64,000 nt of DNA from Ferrovibrio terrae_A (GCF_943372915.1 NZ_CALSAN010000023.1:6927-70926), one strand, 5' to 3'. Counted from the first letter of the stretch, positions 24,961 through 33,961 are shown. Notes: generated by a model not told the origin, from the sequence alone. Program-made: numbers and translations.

Positions 24961-26370
24961 ATGACCGCGCCCCGCACCCTGTATGACAAGATCTGGGACA
25001 GCCACCTCGTCGATATCGACGGCGACGGCAATGGCCTGCTCTATATCGACCTGCACCTGGTCCATGAAGTCACCTCGCCCCAGGCCTTTGCCGGCCTGAA
25101 GGCCGCCGGCCGCAAGGTGCGCCGCCCGGACCGCACGGTGGCCGTGCCCGACCATAACGTGCCGACCACCCCGGACCGCGCCCAGTTCGTGTTCGAGGAC
25201 GAGGAAGCCCGCATCCAGGTCGAGACGCTGGACCGCAACGCCAAGGAATACGGCGTCAACTACTACCCGATGAACGACATCAACCAGGGCATCGTACATA
25301 TCGTCGGCCCCGAGCAGGGCTACACCCAGCCGGGCATGACGATTGTCTGCGGCGACAGCCACACCTCCACCCATGGCGCCTTCGGCAGCCTGGCCTTTGG
25401 CATCGGCACCTCGGAGGTCGAGCATGTGCTCGCCACCCAGACCCTGCCGCAGCGCAAGGCCAAGAACATGAAGATCAACATCGACGGCCAGCTCGGCCCC
25501 GGTGTCACCGCCAAGGACATCATCCTCGCCATTATCGGCAAGATCGGCACCGCCGGCGGCACCGGCTATGTGATGGAATATACCGGCAGCGCTATCCGCG
25601 CCCTGTCGATGGAAGGCCGCATGACGGTCTGCAACATGTCGATCGAAGCCGGCGCCCGCGCCGGGCTGATCGCGCCCGATGACAAGACCTTCGACTACGT
25701 GAAGGGCAAGCCGCATGCGCCGAAGGGCGCCGCCTGGGAACAGGCGCTGGCCTGGTGGAAGACGCTGCCGACCGATGCCGGCGCCCATTACGACACCATC
25801 GTCGAGCTGAAGGCCGAGGACATCGCACCGCATATCACCTGGGGTACCAGCCCGCAGGATGTGGCGCCGATCACCGGCATCGTGCCGAACCCGGCCGATG
25901 TGAAGGACGAGCAGAAGCGCATCGCGCTCGAACGCGCCCTGAAATACATGGGGCTGAAGGCCGGCGAGAAGCTGGACACCGTGCCGGTGCAGCGCGTCTT
26001 CATCGGCTCCTGCACCAATGGCCGCATCGAGGATCTGCGCGCCGCCGCCGTGGTGGCCAAGGGCCGCAAGGTGGCGGCCGGCGTGCAGGCCATGGTGGTG
26101 CCGGGTTCGGGCCTGGTGAAGCACCAGGCCGAGGAAGAAGGCCTGGACAAGATCTTCGTCGAGGCCGGTTTCGAATGGCGCGAGCCCGGCTGCTCGATGT
26201 GCCTGGCGATGAATGCCGACAAACTGAAGCCGGAGGAGCGCTGCGCCAGCACATCCAACCGCAACTTCGAAGGCCGGCAGGGCGCACGGGGCCGCACCCA
26301 TCTGATGAGCCCGGCCATGGCAGCGGCAGCCGCGATTGCCGGCACCCTGACCGACGTGCGCAAGATCTGA
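24961..26370 (+). CDS. leuC: 3-isopropylmalate dehydratase large subunit
   Basis: LeuC with LeuD isomerises 2- to 3-isopropylmalate in leucine synthesis. The 469-residue aconitase-family protein has DHNVPTT, the GDSHTSTHGAFG segment, and the [4Fe-4S] ligands in FIGSCTNGR and REPGCSMCLAMN. Family length is normal. leuD follows after 14 nt. Confidence 0.97.
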   Translation: MTAPRTLYDKIWDSHLVDIDGDGNGLLYIDLHLVHEVTSPQAFAGLKAAGRKVRRPDRTVAVPDHNVPTTPDRAQFVFEDEEARIQVETLDRNAKEYGVNYYPMNDINQGIVHIVGPEQGYTQPGMTIVCGDSHTSTHGAFGSLAFGIGTSEVEHVLATQTLPQRKAKNMKINIDGQLGPGVTAKDIILAIIGKIGTAGGTGYVMEYTGSAIRALSMEGRMTVCNMSIEAGARAGLIAPDDKTFDYVKGKPHAPKGAAWEQALAWWKTLPTDAGAHYDTIVELKAEDIAPHITWGTSPQDVAPITGIVPNPADVKDEQKRIALERALKYMGLKAGEKLDTVPVQRVFIGSCTNGRIEDLRAAAVVAKGRKVAAGVQAMVVPGSGLVKHQAEEEGLDKIFVEAGFEWREPGCSMCLAMNADKLKPEERCASTSNRNFEGRQGARGRTHLMSPAMAAAAAIAGTLTDVRKI

Positions 26371-26384
26371 GCGGAGAGAAAACA

Positions 26385-27008
26385 ATGGACAAGTTCACCA
26401 CGCTGACCGCCGTTGCCGCCCCGCTGCCGATGATCAATGTCGATACCGACATGATCATCCCCAAGCAGTTCCTGAAGACTGTCGAACGCACCGGCCTGGC
26501 CAAGGGCCTGTTCTTCGAGCTGCGCGAAACCCCGGACGGCAAGCCGGTGCCGGACTTCTTCATGAACCAGCCGCAATACAAGGGCGCCCAGATCCTGGTC
26601 GCCGGCGACAATTTCGGCTGCGGCTCGTCGCGCGAGCACGCCCCCTGGGCACTGCTGGATTACGGCATCCGCTGCGTCATCTCGACCAGTTACGCCGATA
26701 TCTTCTACAACAACTGTTTCCAGAACGGCATCCTGCCGATCACCCTGCCGAAGGCCGAGGTCGACAAGCTGATGGACGCCGCCAAGCGCGGCCACAACGC
26801 CCGTATCAGCGTCGATCTGGAAAAGCAGGAAGTCACCGGCCCCGATGGCGGCGTGATCAAGTTCGAGATCGACGCCCACAAGAAGCACTGCCTGCTGAAT
26901 GGCCTGGACAATATCGGCCTGACGCTGGAGAAGAAGTCGAAGATCGACAGCTTCGAGAGCAAGCAGCATGGTACCCAGCCCTGGCTTTATGCCCAGGCTG
27001 GCCGTTAA
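26385..27008 (+). CDS. leuD: 3-isopropylmalate dehydratase small subunit
   Basis: The 207-residue LeuD swivel domain begins MDKFTTLTAVAAPLPMINVD with TDMIIPKQFLKT, and has NFGCGSSREHAPWAL, the hallmark of the family, plus FYNNCFQNGILPI. The start is set by the GGAGAG ribosome-binding site; a 210-codon upstream extension lies in leuC and is a shadow. Confidence 0.97.
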   Translation: MDKFTTLTAVAAPLPMINVDTDMIIPKQFLKTVERTGLAKGLFFELRETPDGKPVPDFFMNQPQYKGAQILVAGDNFGCGSSREHAPWALLDYGIRCVISTSYADIFYNNCFQNGILPITLPKAEVDKLMDAAKRGHNARISVDLEKQEVTGPDGGVIKFEIDAHKKHCLLNGLDNIGLTLEKKSKIDSFESKQHGTQPWLYAQAGR

Positions 27009-27035
27009 TCCGTCTCAACAAGGAAAAAACAGAAA

Positions 27036-28148
27036 ATGGCTTCCAACCGTACCATGCTGATGCTGCCCGGCGACGGGATCGGCCCCGAGGTGATGGGCGA
27101 AGTGCGCCGCGTCATCGACTGGATGGACAAGCGCCGGCACGTCTCTTTTGATGTCAAGGAAGACCTGGTCGGCGGTTCGGCCTTCGACAAGCACGGCACG
27201 CCGCTGCACGACAAGACCATGCAGGATGCGCTCGATTGCGGCGTGGTGCTGCTGGGTGCGGTCGGCGGCCCGAAATGGGACAACCTGCCGTTCGACCAGA
27301 AGCCGGAACGCGGCCTGCTGCGCCTGCGCAAGGAAATGGACCTGTTCGCCAACCTGCGCCCGGCCAAGTGCTTCGACGCCCTGGTGGATGCCAGCAGCCT
27401 GAAGCCCGAGATCGTGCGCGGCCTGGATATCATGATCGTGCGCGAGCTGACCGGTGGCGTCTATTTCGGCCAGCCGCGCGGCATCGAGACCCTGCCCAAC
27501 GGCGAGCGCCGCGGCATCAACACGCAGGTCTATACCACCAGCGAAATCCGCCGTGTGGCGGCGGTGGCGTTTGAGCTGGCGCAGAAGCGCGGCAACAAGG
27601 TGACCTCGCTGGAAAAGGCCAATGTGATGGAATCCGGCGTGCTGTGGCGCGAGGAAGTCACCAAGCTGCACCAGGAAAAATACAAGGACGTGCAGCTGGA
27701 GCATATGTATGCCGATAACGGTGCCATGCAGCTGGTGCGCGCGCCCAAGCAGTTCGACGTCATGGTGACCGACAACCTGTTCGGCGACATCCTGTCGGAT
27801 GCCGCTGCCATGCTGACCGGTTCGCTCGGCATGCTGCCGTCCGCATCTCTGGGTGCGGCCGACCCGGCCACCGGCCGCCGCATGGCGCTGTTCGAGCCGG
27901 TCCACGGTTCGGCGCCGGATATTTCCGGCAAGGGCATCGCCAATCCGCTTGCCACCATCCAGAGCTTCTCGATGGCGCTGCGCTATGCCTATGACCTGAG
28001 CGCCGATGCCGACCTGATCGACCAGGCGGCGGAGAATGTGCTGAGCAAGGGCATCCGCACCGCCGATCTCGGCGGCGGCGGTACCCGGGTGGGCACCACC
28101 GGCATGGGCGACGCCCTGCTGATGGAACTCGACAAGCTGGCCGCCTGA
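27036..28148 (+). CDS. leuB: 3-isopropylmalate dehydrogenase
   Basis: LeuB oxidatively decarboxylates 3-isopropylmalate using NAD+. The 370-residue protein shows the start LMLPGDGIGPEVMGEVRR, substrate arginines in RLRKEMDLFANLRP, RELTGGVYFGQPRG, and the C-terminal metal site DNLFGDILSDAAAML. It ends the leuCDB operon at a strong terminator. Confidence 0.97.
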   Translation: MASNRTMLMLPGDGIGPEVMGEVRRVIDWMDKRRHVSFDVKEDLVGGSAFDKHGTPLHDKTMQDALDCGVVLLGAVGGPKWDNLPFDQKPERGLLRLRKEMDLFANLRPAKCFDALVDASSLKPEIVRGLDIMIVRELTGGVYFGQPRGIETLPNGERRGINTQVYTTSEIRRVAAVAFELAQKRGNKVTSLEKANVMESGVLWREEVTKLHQEKYKDVQLEHMYADNGAMQLVRAPKQFDVMVTDNLFGDILSDAAAMLTGSLGMLPSASLGAADPATGRRMALFEPVHGSAPDISGKGIANPLATIQSFSMALRYAYDLSADADLIDQAAENVLSKGIRTADLGGGGTRVGTTGMGDALLMELDKLAA

Positions 28149-28169
28149 TCGGCTGTCACGCAACAGACA

Positions 28170-28199
28170 AAAGGCCGGGATCGCATCCCGGCCTTTTTC
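28170..28199 (+). terminator. Intrinsic terminator after leuB
   Basis: Perfect 10 bp stem (AAGGCCGGGA, loop TCGCA, TCCCGGCCTT) followed by TTT. It closes the leu operon. Confidence 0.92.
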
Positions 28200-28261
28200 A
28201 TTCAGGTCTTGCCATCGGCCGGCGATAGGGCGACCCTGTGCGCAGCAGCGGAGCCTCTCGC

Positions 28262-28897
28262 ATGATGAAGTTGATCGGTCGGAATCTGTCGCCCTATACG
28301 CGCCGCGTCGCCGTGGCGATGACCCTGCTGGATGTGCCGCACAGCCGCGAATATCTCTCGGTCACCGCCGATCCCGAGCGCGGGCTGGAACTCAATCCGG
28401 TCGGCCGCGTGCCGGTGCTGGAACTGGAAGACGGTGAACGCCTGATCGAATCCGCCGCCATCCTGGATTACCTGATGGATCTGGTCGGCCCGGCGAAAAG
28501 CCTGGTGCCGGCCCATGGCAAGGCGCGGCGCGACTGCATCCAGCTGATGGCTATCGGCTCGGGCGTGCTCGACAAGGCGGTGAACGCGATCTACGAGGTG
28601 CGCCGCCGTCCAGCCGAGAAGGTGCATGAACCCTGGCGCCAGCATCTGCTGCGCCAGGCCAGCGGCGGCCTGGCCGCGCTGGATGCCCAGGCGGCAACGC
28701 GCAAACCCAATGACGGCACCTGGCTGCTGGGTGAGCAGCTGTCGCTGGCCGATGTGACGGCGGCGGTGACGGTCAGCTTCCTGCGCGTCATGGTGCCGGA
28801 GCTGGTAACGGATGGTTTATACCCGGCGCTGTATGCTCTGACCGAGAAAGCGGAAGCCATGCCGGCCTTCCGCGCCCATCCGCTGGAGACCCCATGA
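28262..28897 (+). CDS. Glutathione S-transferase family protein
   Basis: A 211-residue GST: N-domain KLIGRNLSPYTRRVAVAMTL with the SPY active-site motif, NPVGRVPVLEL and ESAAILDYLMD; C-domain with the capping box LLGEQLSLADVTAAV. An extra eight upstream codons are in frame but lack a better ribosome-binding site. It overlaps the next methyltransferase by ATGA, so the two are coupled. Confidence 0.9.
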   Translation: MMKLIGRNLSPYTRRVAVAMTLLDVPHSREYLSVTADPERGLELNPVGRVPVLELEDGERLIESAAILDYLMDLVGPAKSLVPAHGKARRDCIQLMAIGSGVLDKAVNAIYEVRRRPAEKVHEPWRQHLLRQASGGLAALDAQAATRKPNDGTWLLGEQLSLADVTAAVTVSFLRVMVPELVTDGLYPALYALTEKAEAMPAFRAHPLETP

Positions 28898-29625
28898 ACC
28901 AGCCTGCGCCCCAGTCCGCGCCGCAGCCCGCACCGCAGAAGCAGGTCGCCGACAAGCGCATCCTGCGCGCCTTCATCGCGCGGCGCTATCTGGGCGGCAC
29001 CGGCATCGAGATCGGCGCGCTCGGCACCCCGCTCGACCTGCCGCCGAATGCGCAGGCAAAGTATGTCGACCGCATGAGCCTGGAAGACCTGTACAAGGAA
29101 TTCCCCGAGATGGCGCAGCGCAAGCTGCAGGCGCCCGACATCATCGACAATGGCGAGACGCTGGCCAGCATTCCCGATGGCAGCCTCGATTTCATCGTCG
29201 CCAACCATTTCCTCGAGCATTGCGAAAACCTGCTCGGCACGTTGCGCATCCACACTGCCAAGCTGCGCAAGGGCGGCCGGCTGTTCTACGCCATTCCGAA
29301 CCGCGATTTCACCTTCGACCGCAACCGCCCCACCACGCCCTTTGCGCATCTGGTGCAGGACGACCAGGAAGGCCCGGAAAAGGCCCGCGCCACCCATTAC
29401 ATGGAATGGGCCACGCTGGTGGAGAACAAGCAGGGCGCCGAGGCGGAAGCCCAGGCGCTGCGGCTGCAGCAGATGAACTATTCCATCCATTACCATGCCT
29501 GGGATGCGCCGGCCTGGTTCCAGACGCTGGCGCTCGGCACCGAATACATCAAGTTTCCCGGCTTCGTGGCGCATTTCGAACTGAACTTCCACGAAATCAT
29601 CTGCGTGCTGGTGCGCACGCACTAG
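28894..29625 (+). CDS. Methyltransferase-like protein (Methyltransf_11 type)
   Basis: A 243-residue protein with an N-terminal Pro/Gln-rich segment (NQPAPQSAPQPAPQK) then a Rossmann-like core: GTGIEIGALGTPLDLP as SAM-binding motif I, IPDGSLDFIVANHFLEHCEN as motif II/III, and LRKGGRLFYAIPNRDFTFD. Such proteins are often encoded with glycan or polysaccharide genes, but here the neighbour is a GST. The substrate is unknown. Confidence 0.82.
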   Translation: MNQPAPQSAPQPAPQKQVADKRILRAFIARRYLGGTGIEIGALGTPLDLPPNAQAKYVDRMSLEDLYKEFPEMAQRKLQAPDIIDNGETLASIPDGSLDFIVANHFLEHCENLLGTLRIHTAKLRKGGRLFYAIPNRDFTFDRNRPTTPFAHLVQDDQEGPEKARATHYMEWATLVENKQGAEAEAQALRLQQMNYSIHYHAWDAPAWFQTLALGTEYIKFPGFVAHFELNFHEIICVLVRTH

Positions 29626-29626
29626 A

Positions 29627-30130
29627 TCATCCCGCCAGCGGATACGCCGCTTCGCGGCGGATCGCGCCATGGGCGATGTTCAGAATTTCCAGTGCCGCGA
29701 TGCGGCCGGCCAGTGGCGCACCCAGCGCGCCCATCTGCCGTTCAAAGGCTTTCGCACTGAACACCGCGCCGAAGCGCGTCAGGGTCAGATGCGGCTCATA
29801 CGCCCCCCTGCCACCGAGCGCCTGATACAGTGCGGTCAGCGGCACGCTGCTCTCGGCATCGGCCAGCAGCACATTGAGGAAGCGGTATTTCGGCTGATGC
29901 GGATTGTCGATCCGCGCCAGCCGGTCGAAGGTCACCGCCAGCGACGCGGTGACGGCAGCAACCGACGCGACATGGCCGGCGAACCAGTCGGGATCGGCCG
30001 AGTCGAACGGAAACACCAGCGTGACATGGGCGGCAACCGCCTCGTATTGCGGATCATGGGCGCGGCGGATGCTGTCGATCCAGGCCGCATCGCCGCTTGA
30101 AAACTCGGGAACCGCAATCACCGCCAGCAT
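29627..30130 (-). CDS. 2H phosphoesterase / 2'-5' RNA ligase-like protein
   Basis: A 167-residue protein with the two HxTL motifs of the 2H superfamily: HVTLVFPF near residue 37 and HLTLTRFG near residue 116. This LigT/ThpR-like fold usually hydrolyses 2',3'-cyclic phosphates. A TTG start six bases upstream is in frame, but AGGA lies about 7 nt before the ATG, so the ATG was used. Confidence 0.85.
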   Translation of the reverse strand: MLAVIAVPEFSSGDAAWIDSIRRAHDPQYEAVAAHVTLVFPFDSADPDWFAGHVASVAAVTASLAVTFDRLARIDNPHQPKYRFLNVLLADAESSVPLTALYQALGGRGAYEPHLTLTRFGAVFSAKAFERQMGALGAPLAGRIAALEILNIAHGAIRREAAYPLAG

Positions 30131-30200
30131 AGCCAAATCCTATCGCCGGTATCGAGACTGCCATATTCCGCCCTGCATCGCGATGCGCTAGGCTCGCGCC

Positions 30201-30836
30201 ATGTCGCTCTCGCTCTATCTCGCCGCCGCCATCGCCGGCGCCGCCTATACGCTGACCCCCGGTCCGGCTTTCCTCGCTCTGCTCGGCATCGGTGCCGGCC
30301 AGGGCCGCGTCGCCGGACTGAAGTTCCTCGCCGGGCATTTCGTCGGCGACATCGTCTGGGGCGCGCTGGCGCTCACCGCCATCATCGGCTCGGCCAGCCT
30401 GGGCACGCTGGTTTTCGATATCCTCGGCGTCGTCTGCGGCGCCTACCTGCTGCTGCTCGGCTGGCGCGCCGTCACGGTACGGCGTCGTGAGGATGGCGAC
30501 CTCGATACCCGGGTGACGCAGCCGCTGCGGCGCGGCCTGGCCTTTGGCATCACCAACCCGAAAAGCTATGCGGTGGCGATTGCCATGTTCACCGCGCTGC
30601 TCGCCGCCCATGCCGCAGCACTCGACTGGGCCAGCCTGCCGCCGCTGCTGCTGGCGGCCTGTACCGGCTTCGTGATCGGCGATGCGATCCTGGTCTGGGT
30701 GATCGGCGCCGCCCCGGTACGCAAGCTCTATCGCCGCCACGAACTCTGGGTGACGCGAATCAGCGGGGTGATCTTCTTAGGCTTCGGCCTGCAGGCACTG
30801 ACGCAGTCGGGTGCGGGGCTGATCAGGCGCGCCTAA
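30201..30836 (+). CDS. LysE/RhtB family amino-acid exporter
   Basis: A 211-residue inner-membrane protein with six hydrophobic segments and the LysE opening YTLTPGPAFLALLGIGAGQG, plus the HFVGDIVWG segment and FGITNPKSYAVAIAMFTAL. It exports amino acids or related metabolites; the substrate is not readable from sequence. It is convergent with the HCCA-isomerase-like gene, touching end to end. Confidence 0.92.
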   Translation: MSLSLYLAAAIAGAAYTLTPGPAFLALLGIGAGQGRVAGLKFLAGHFVGDIVWGALALTAIIGSASLGTLVFDILGVVCGAYLLLLGWRAVTVRRREDGDLDTRVTQPLRRGLAFGITNPKSYAVAIAMFTALLAAHAAALDWASLPPLLLAACTGFVIGDAILVWVIGAAPVRKLYRRHELWVTRISGVIFLGFGLQALTQSGAGLIRRA

Positions 30837-31442
30837 TCAGCTTTTTCTGAGCGCCTCGCGCACCAGCGGCAGGCGGTCGTTGCCGAAGAACATTTCACCG
30901 TTCACAAACAGCGTCGGCGAACCGAAGCCGCCACGCGCGATCAGCTCATCCGTATTGGCTTTCAGCTGTTCCTTCACGCCAGGTTCGGTGATCGCCTTTG
31001 CGAGGGAGGCTGGATCAAGAGACGCACGACGTGCCGCTTCCGCCACCACATCGTCCTGCGAAATGTCGCGGTCCTCGCTCCAGTAGAGTTCGAAGAAGGC
31101 CTGCGCCAGTGCGACCTCCTTCTCTTGCGTCTTGGCCCAGAGCAGGGCGCGCAACGCCTTCACCGAATTGACCGGAAAGACTTTCGGCGGGAAGGTGATG
31201 GTCACACCCGCCAGCCGCGCCCAGGCCTGCATGTCCTGCTTCGTCCAGGCATCGCGTGCCGGCACCGGGTTTTCCCGCATGCGATACATGGTGGGATTGA
31301 CGGCATTGAACACGCCACCGACCAGGAATGGCCGCCAGAGAATCTCCGCGCCTTCTTCCCGTGCCAGCTTTTGCACATTGACGAAGGCGAGATAGGTCCA
31401 TGGCGAGGAGACGTCGTAGAAGACTTCGATCTGCTTGCCCAT
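30837..31442 (-). CDS. 2-hydroxychromene-2-carboxylate isomerase-like DsbA-family protein
   Basis: A 201-residue thioredoxin-fold protein of the HCCA isomerase/kappa-GST group. FYDVSSPWTYLAF at residue 8 carries the catalytic serine of this family in place of the CxxC; VFPVNSVKALRALLWA and GSPTLFVNGEMFFGNDRLP are family motifs. In naphthalene pathways NahD is the relative, but no ring-cleavage genes are present. It overlaps no gene but lies 4 nt after the upstream GST stop region, so it is probably cotranscribed with it. Confidence 0.88.
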   Translation of the reverse strand: MGKQIEVFYDVSSPWTYLAFVNVQKLAREEGAEILWRPFLVGGVFNAVNPTMYRMRENPVPARDAWTKQDMQAWARLAGVTITFPPKVFPVNSVKALRALLWAKTQEKEVALAQAFFELYWSEDRDISQDDVVAEAARRASLDPASLAKAITEPGVKEQLKANTDELIARGGFGSPTLFVNGEMFFGNDRLPLVREALRKS

Positions 31443-31446
31443 CTGC

Positions 31447-32370
31447 TCAGCCCCTATGCGGCACCAGGATGAAACCGGCGCGCGGGAAATGCACATGCAC
31501 GCGACCGGTCTCCGGGGCCTCGCGCGCAATCGTGATGCTCTGCGCCGTCAGCCCCACCAGCTCGCCCACGGTGGCATCGCGGCCGGTATCGTCGGGTGTC
31601 ACACTCACCGGCATGCCGGCACTCAGCCCCATGGCATTGGCGGCGACGCCGGCCGGCACCGGCGCCGGCGTGGCAGCTTTGGCGATCTCGACAGCGGCCT
31701 TGGAGTCCAGCTCGCTCGGGCTGCCATGGCCGAAACCCTTCATGCGGTCGGCCCAGACATTCAGCGCGGTGTAATCGGCGAGATCGGTGGCCTTGGCGCG
31801 GTCGCGCACGAACCAGACGCAGTGATAGACGGCAAGATCGGCCAGCGATGGCGCATCGCCGAACAGGAATTTGCGGCCGTCATGCAGGGCCTCCTCAATC
31901 CAGCCCAGATGCGCACGCAGGGGCCCGGTCATGACAGCGGCCTGCATCTTCATCTTGCTGCGGTCGATGGTGCGGCCAGAGAATTTGGCGCGATCTTCCA
32001 GGAAGGCATCGGGCATCTGATCGCCCATCAGGCCAAAGGCGATGGCGACGGAGGCACTGAACAGCTGGTGGTCGGCCCAGAAGGCGACACCCTCGGCCAG
32101 GCCCTTCGCGGGACCGGGATAGAGCGTCGGCGTGGGATGGCGGCGCTCGATCTCGCGCAGGATGATCTGGGTGTCGCAGTAGATATCGGCGCCGACCTGC
32201 ATCACCGGCGTCTTGCGATAGGCGCCGGTCAGCACGGTGAGATCGGGCTTGGGCATCATCGGCGGGATTTTCACCGACTGCCAGGGCAGGCCCTTGATGC
32301 CGAAGGCGACGCGCACCTTCTCGGAAAACGGCGAGGTGCCATAGTGGTGCAGGATCAGGTCGCCGCTCAT
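31447..32370 (-). CDS. Glutathione S-transferase with C-terminal extension
   Basis: A 307-residue protein: GST N-domain (LHHYGTSPFSEKVRVAFG, YRKTPVMQVGADIYCDT) and helical C-domain (LFGDAPSLADLAVYHCVWFV) to about residue 225, followed by about 80 residues of beta-rich sequence (GLSAGMPVSVTPDDTGRD). That tail is longer than in ordinary GSTs and may be a small extra domain. It is transcribed with the HCCA-like gene; the upstream intergenic region holds an inverted repeat. Confidence 0.88.
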   Translation of the reverse strand: MSGDLILHHYGTSPFSEKVRVAFGIKGLPWQSVKIPPMMPKPDLTVLTGAYRKTPVMQVGADIYCDTQIILREIERRHPTPTLYPGPAKGLAEGVAFWADHQLFSASVAIAFGLMGDQMPDAFLEDRAKFSGRTIDRSKMKMQAAVMTGPLRAHLGWIEEALHDGRKFLFGDAPSLADLAVYHCVWFVRDRAKATDLADYTALNVWADRMKGFGHGSPSELDSKAAVEIAKAATPAPVPAGVAANAMGLSAGMPVSVTPDDTGRDATVGELVGLTAQSITIAREAPETGRVHVHFPRAGFILVPHRG

Positions 32371-32405
32371 CGTGTTTCCTCCGTTTATGATCTTGGAGGT
32401 AACAA

Positions 32406-32422
32406 TAAGGGCTTTACCCTTA
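32406..32422. promoter_or_regulatory. Inverted repeat in the GST promoter region
   Basis: TAAGGG-CTTTA-CCCTTA, a perfect 6 bp inverted repeat with 5 bp spacer, lies between the TetR gene stop and the GST start. It is a candidate operator for the GST/HCCA operon, perhaps bound by the adjacent TetR protein. Confidence 0.4.
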
Positions 32423-32424
32423 CG

Positions 32425-32985
32425 TCAGGCAAGGGCGGATTCGGCCTGATGCTGTAACTGCCGCAGCTGCCGCCCGAAGGCGGCCGTGTCGTTCAAGGCG
32501 CGGCTCAGCACCAGCGCACCCTGGATGCCGGCGATGATGGTTTCCGCCTGCGCCCTGGCGTGTTTCGCGCCGCCGCGCCGCAGACAGGCAGCCAGCGCCG
32601 CGATCCAGCGTACAAAATAATCCTGCACGGCGGTGGCGAAGCGGTCGCGCGTGGCATCCAGCGCAAAGGCCCCGACCAGGCAGATACGGCCGCCGCCGCG
32701 GAAATACGCATCCACGGCGGCGAACATCGCTGCGAGAGCCTGCCGCGGATGGTCGGCCTCCCGCAGCGGCGCATAAACCTCATGCTCGAACCAGGCATCG
32801 ACATGGGCGAGCACAGCCGTGGCCATCTCGTCCTTGCCGCCGGGAAAGTGGTTATACAGGCTGCCCTTGCCCAGGCCGGTGGCGGCGGTGATCGCGCTGA
32901 GCGACGCGCCCTCGAAGCCATGTTCGCGGAACACATCGCCCAGACGGGCAATCAGGTCGTCGCGGGATAACAGGGCTGCGGGCAT
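32425..32985 (-). CDS. TetR/AcrR-family transcriptional regulator
   Basis: A 186-residue TetR protein: HTH in FREHGFEGASLSAITAATGL with recognition helix GKGSLYNHFPGGKDEM, and a helical ligand-binding domain of TetR_C type. Its ATG overlaps the DUF1348 gene stop by one base (TAATG), so the two form an operon whose promoter holds a clean palindrome. It is probably autoregulated. The ligand is unknown. Confidence 0.92.
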   Translation of the reverse strand: MPAALLSRDDLIARLGDVFREHGFEGASLSAITAATGLGKGSLYNHFPGGKDEMATAVLAHVDAWFEHEVYAPLREADHPRQALAAMFAAVDAYFRGGGRICLVGAFALDATRDRFATAVQDYFVRWIAALAACLRRGGAKHARAQAETIIAGIQGALVLSRALNDTAAFGRQLRQLQHQAESALA

Positions 32986-33449
32986 TACAGTCCGAGGTCG
33001 CTCAGCCCCGGATGGTCGTCAGGACGGCGACCGAGCGGCCAGTGGAACTTGCGGTCGGCCTCGGTGATGCGCACATCGTTGATGCTGGCCTCGCGGCGTT
33101 CCATCAGGCCGTCCGCATCGAACTGCCACTGCTCGTTGCCATGGCTGCGATACCACTGGCCGTTGTCGTCACGCCATTCATAGGCAAAGCGCGCCGCGAT
33201 ACGGTTGCCGGTAAACGCCCAGACTTCCTTGATCAGGCGGTAGTCCAGCTCGCGCTGCCATTTGCGGGTCAGGAACTCCTCGATCTGCACCCGGCCCCGG
33301 ATGAACTCGGCCCGGTTCCGCCAGACACTCTGTTCGGTATAGGCCAGCGCCACCTTGGCCGGATCGCGGTTGTTCCAGGCATCCTCGGCCATGCGGGCCT
33401 TCTGGGCGGCGGTTTCGGCGGTGAAGGGCGGCAACGGGGGGCGGGCCAT
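32985..33449 (-). CDS. DUF1348/SnoaL-like NTF2-fold protein
   Basis: A 154-residue protein of the nuclear-transport-factor-2-like DUF1348 family: AYTEQSVWRNRAEFIRGR, EVWAFTGNRIAARFAYEWRD and the C-terminal RKFHWPLGRRPDDHP. These are often stress-inducible and encoded with a TetR repressor, as here. No catalytic residues can be assigned. Confidence 0.88.
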   Translation of the reverse strand: MARPPLPPFTAETAAQKARMAEDAWNNRDPAKVALAYTEQSVWRNRAEFIRGRVQIEEFLTRKWQRELDYRLIKEVWAFTGNRIAARFAYEWRDDNGQWYRSHGNEQWQFDADGLMERREASINDVRITEADRKFHWPLGRRPDDHPGLSDLGL

Positions 33450-33463
33450 GCGGATATCCTTGT

Positions 33464-33481
33464 TTGTACCTATCGGTACAA
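33464..33481. promoter_or_regulatory. Candidate TetR operator
   Basis: TTGTACC-TATC-GGTACAA is a perfect 7 bp inverted repeat with 4 bp centre, 14 bp upstream of the DUF1348 start and inside the only promoter space for the DUF1348-tetR operon. Its length and position fit a TetR-dimer operator. Confidence 0.65.
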
Positions 33482-33550
33482 TACCGCAGGGCTAGCCTTT
33501 TGCAAGCGCTCTCCTATCCTCACGCCTGAACCATCCGGGAGGAAGACAGA

Positions 33551-33961
33551 ATGACCCAGCAGGCACCGCTGAGCACCGTGGAGCGCAACGCCGCCGATTA
33601 CGCCGCCCTCACTGCTGTGCTGCGCGACTATTTCGACGGGCTCTACACCTGTGACACCGCGAAGCTCGCCCGCGTGTTCCACCCGGCCGCCAGCTATGCC
33701 TGCGCCACCGACGGCACCCTGCTGAAACTGGGCATGGACGAGTATTTCCCGGTGGTGGAGAAGCGCGAACCGCCGGCGAGCCGGGGCGAGACCCGGCGCG
33801 ACAGGATCATCTCGATTGAATTTGCCGGGCCGGTGACGGCGCTGGCCCGGGTGGAATGCGCCATCGGGCCGAAATTCTTCACGGATCTGCTCACCTTCAT
33901 CAAACTCGACGGCCGCTGGCAGATCATCGCCAAGGTGTTCCATTACGACCTGATGGAATGA
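33551..33961 (+). CDS. NTF2-like (lumazine-binding-2 type) protein
   Basis: A 136-residue single-domain protein resembling the Lumazine_bd_2/NTF2-like group: TAVLRDYFDGLYTCDTAKL, FHPAASYACATDGTLLKLGM and a C-terminal LIKLDGR-type sheet (FIKLDGRWQIIAKVFHYDL). It is divergent from the DUF1348 gene and shares the same intergenic palindrome, so both may answer to TetR. Function unknown. Confidence 0.85.
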   Translation: MTQQAPLSTVERNAADYAALTAVLRDYFDGLYTCDTAKLARVFHPAASYACATDGTLLKLGMDEYFPVVEKREPPASRGETRRDRIISIEFAGPVTALARVECAIGPKFFTDLLTFIKLDGRWQIIAKVFHYDLME

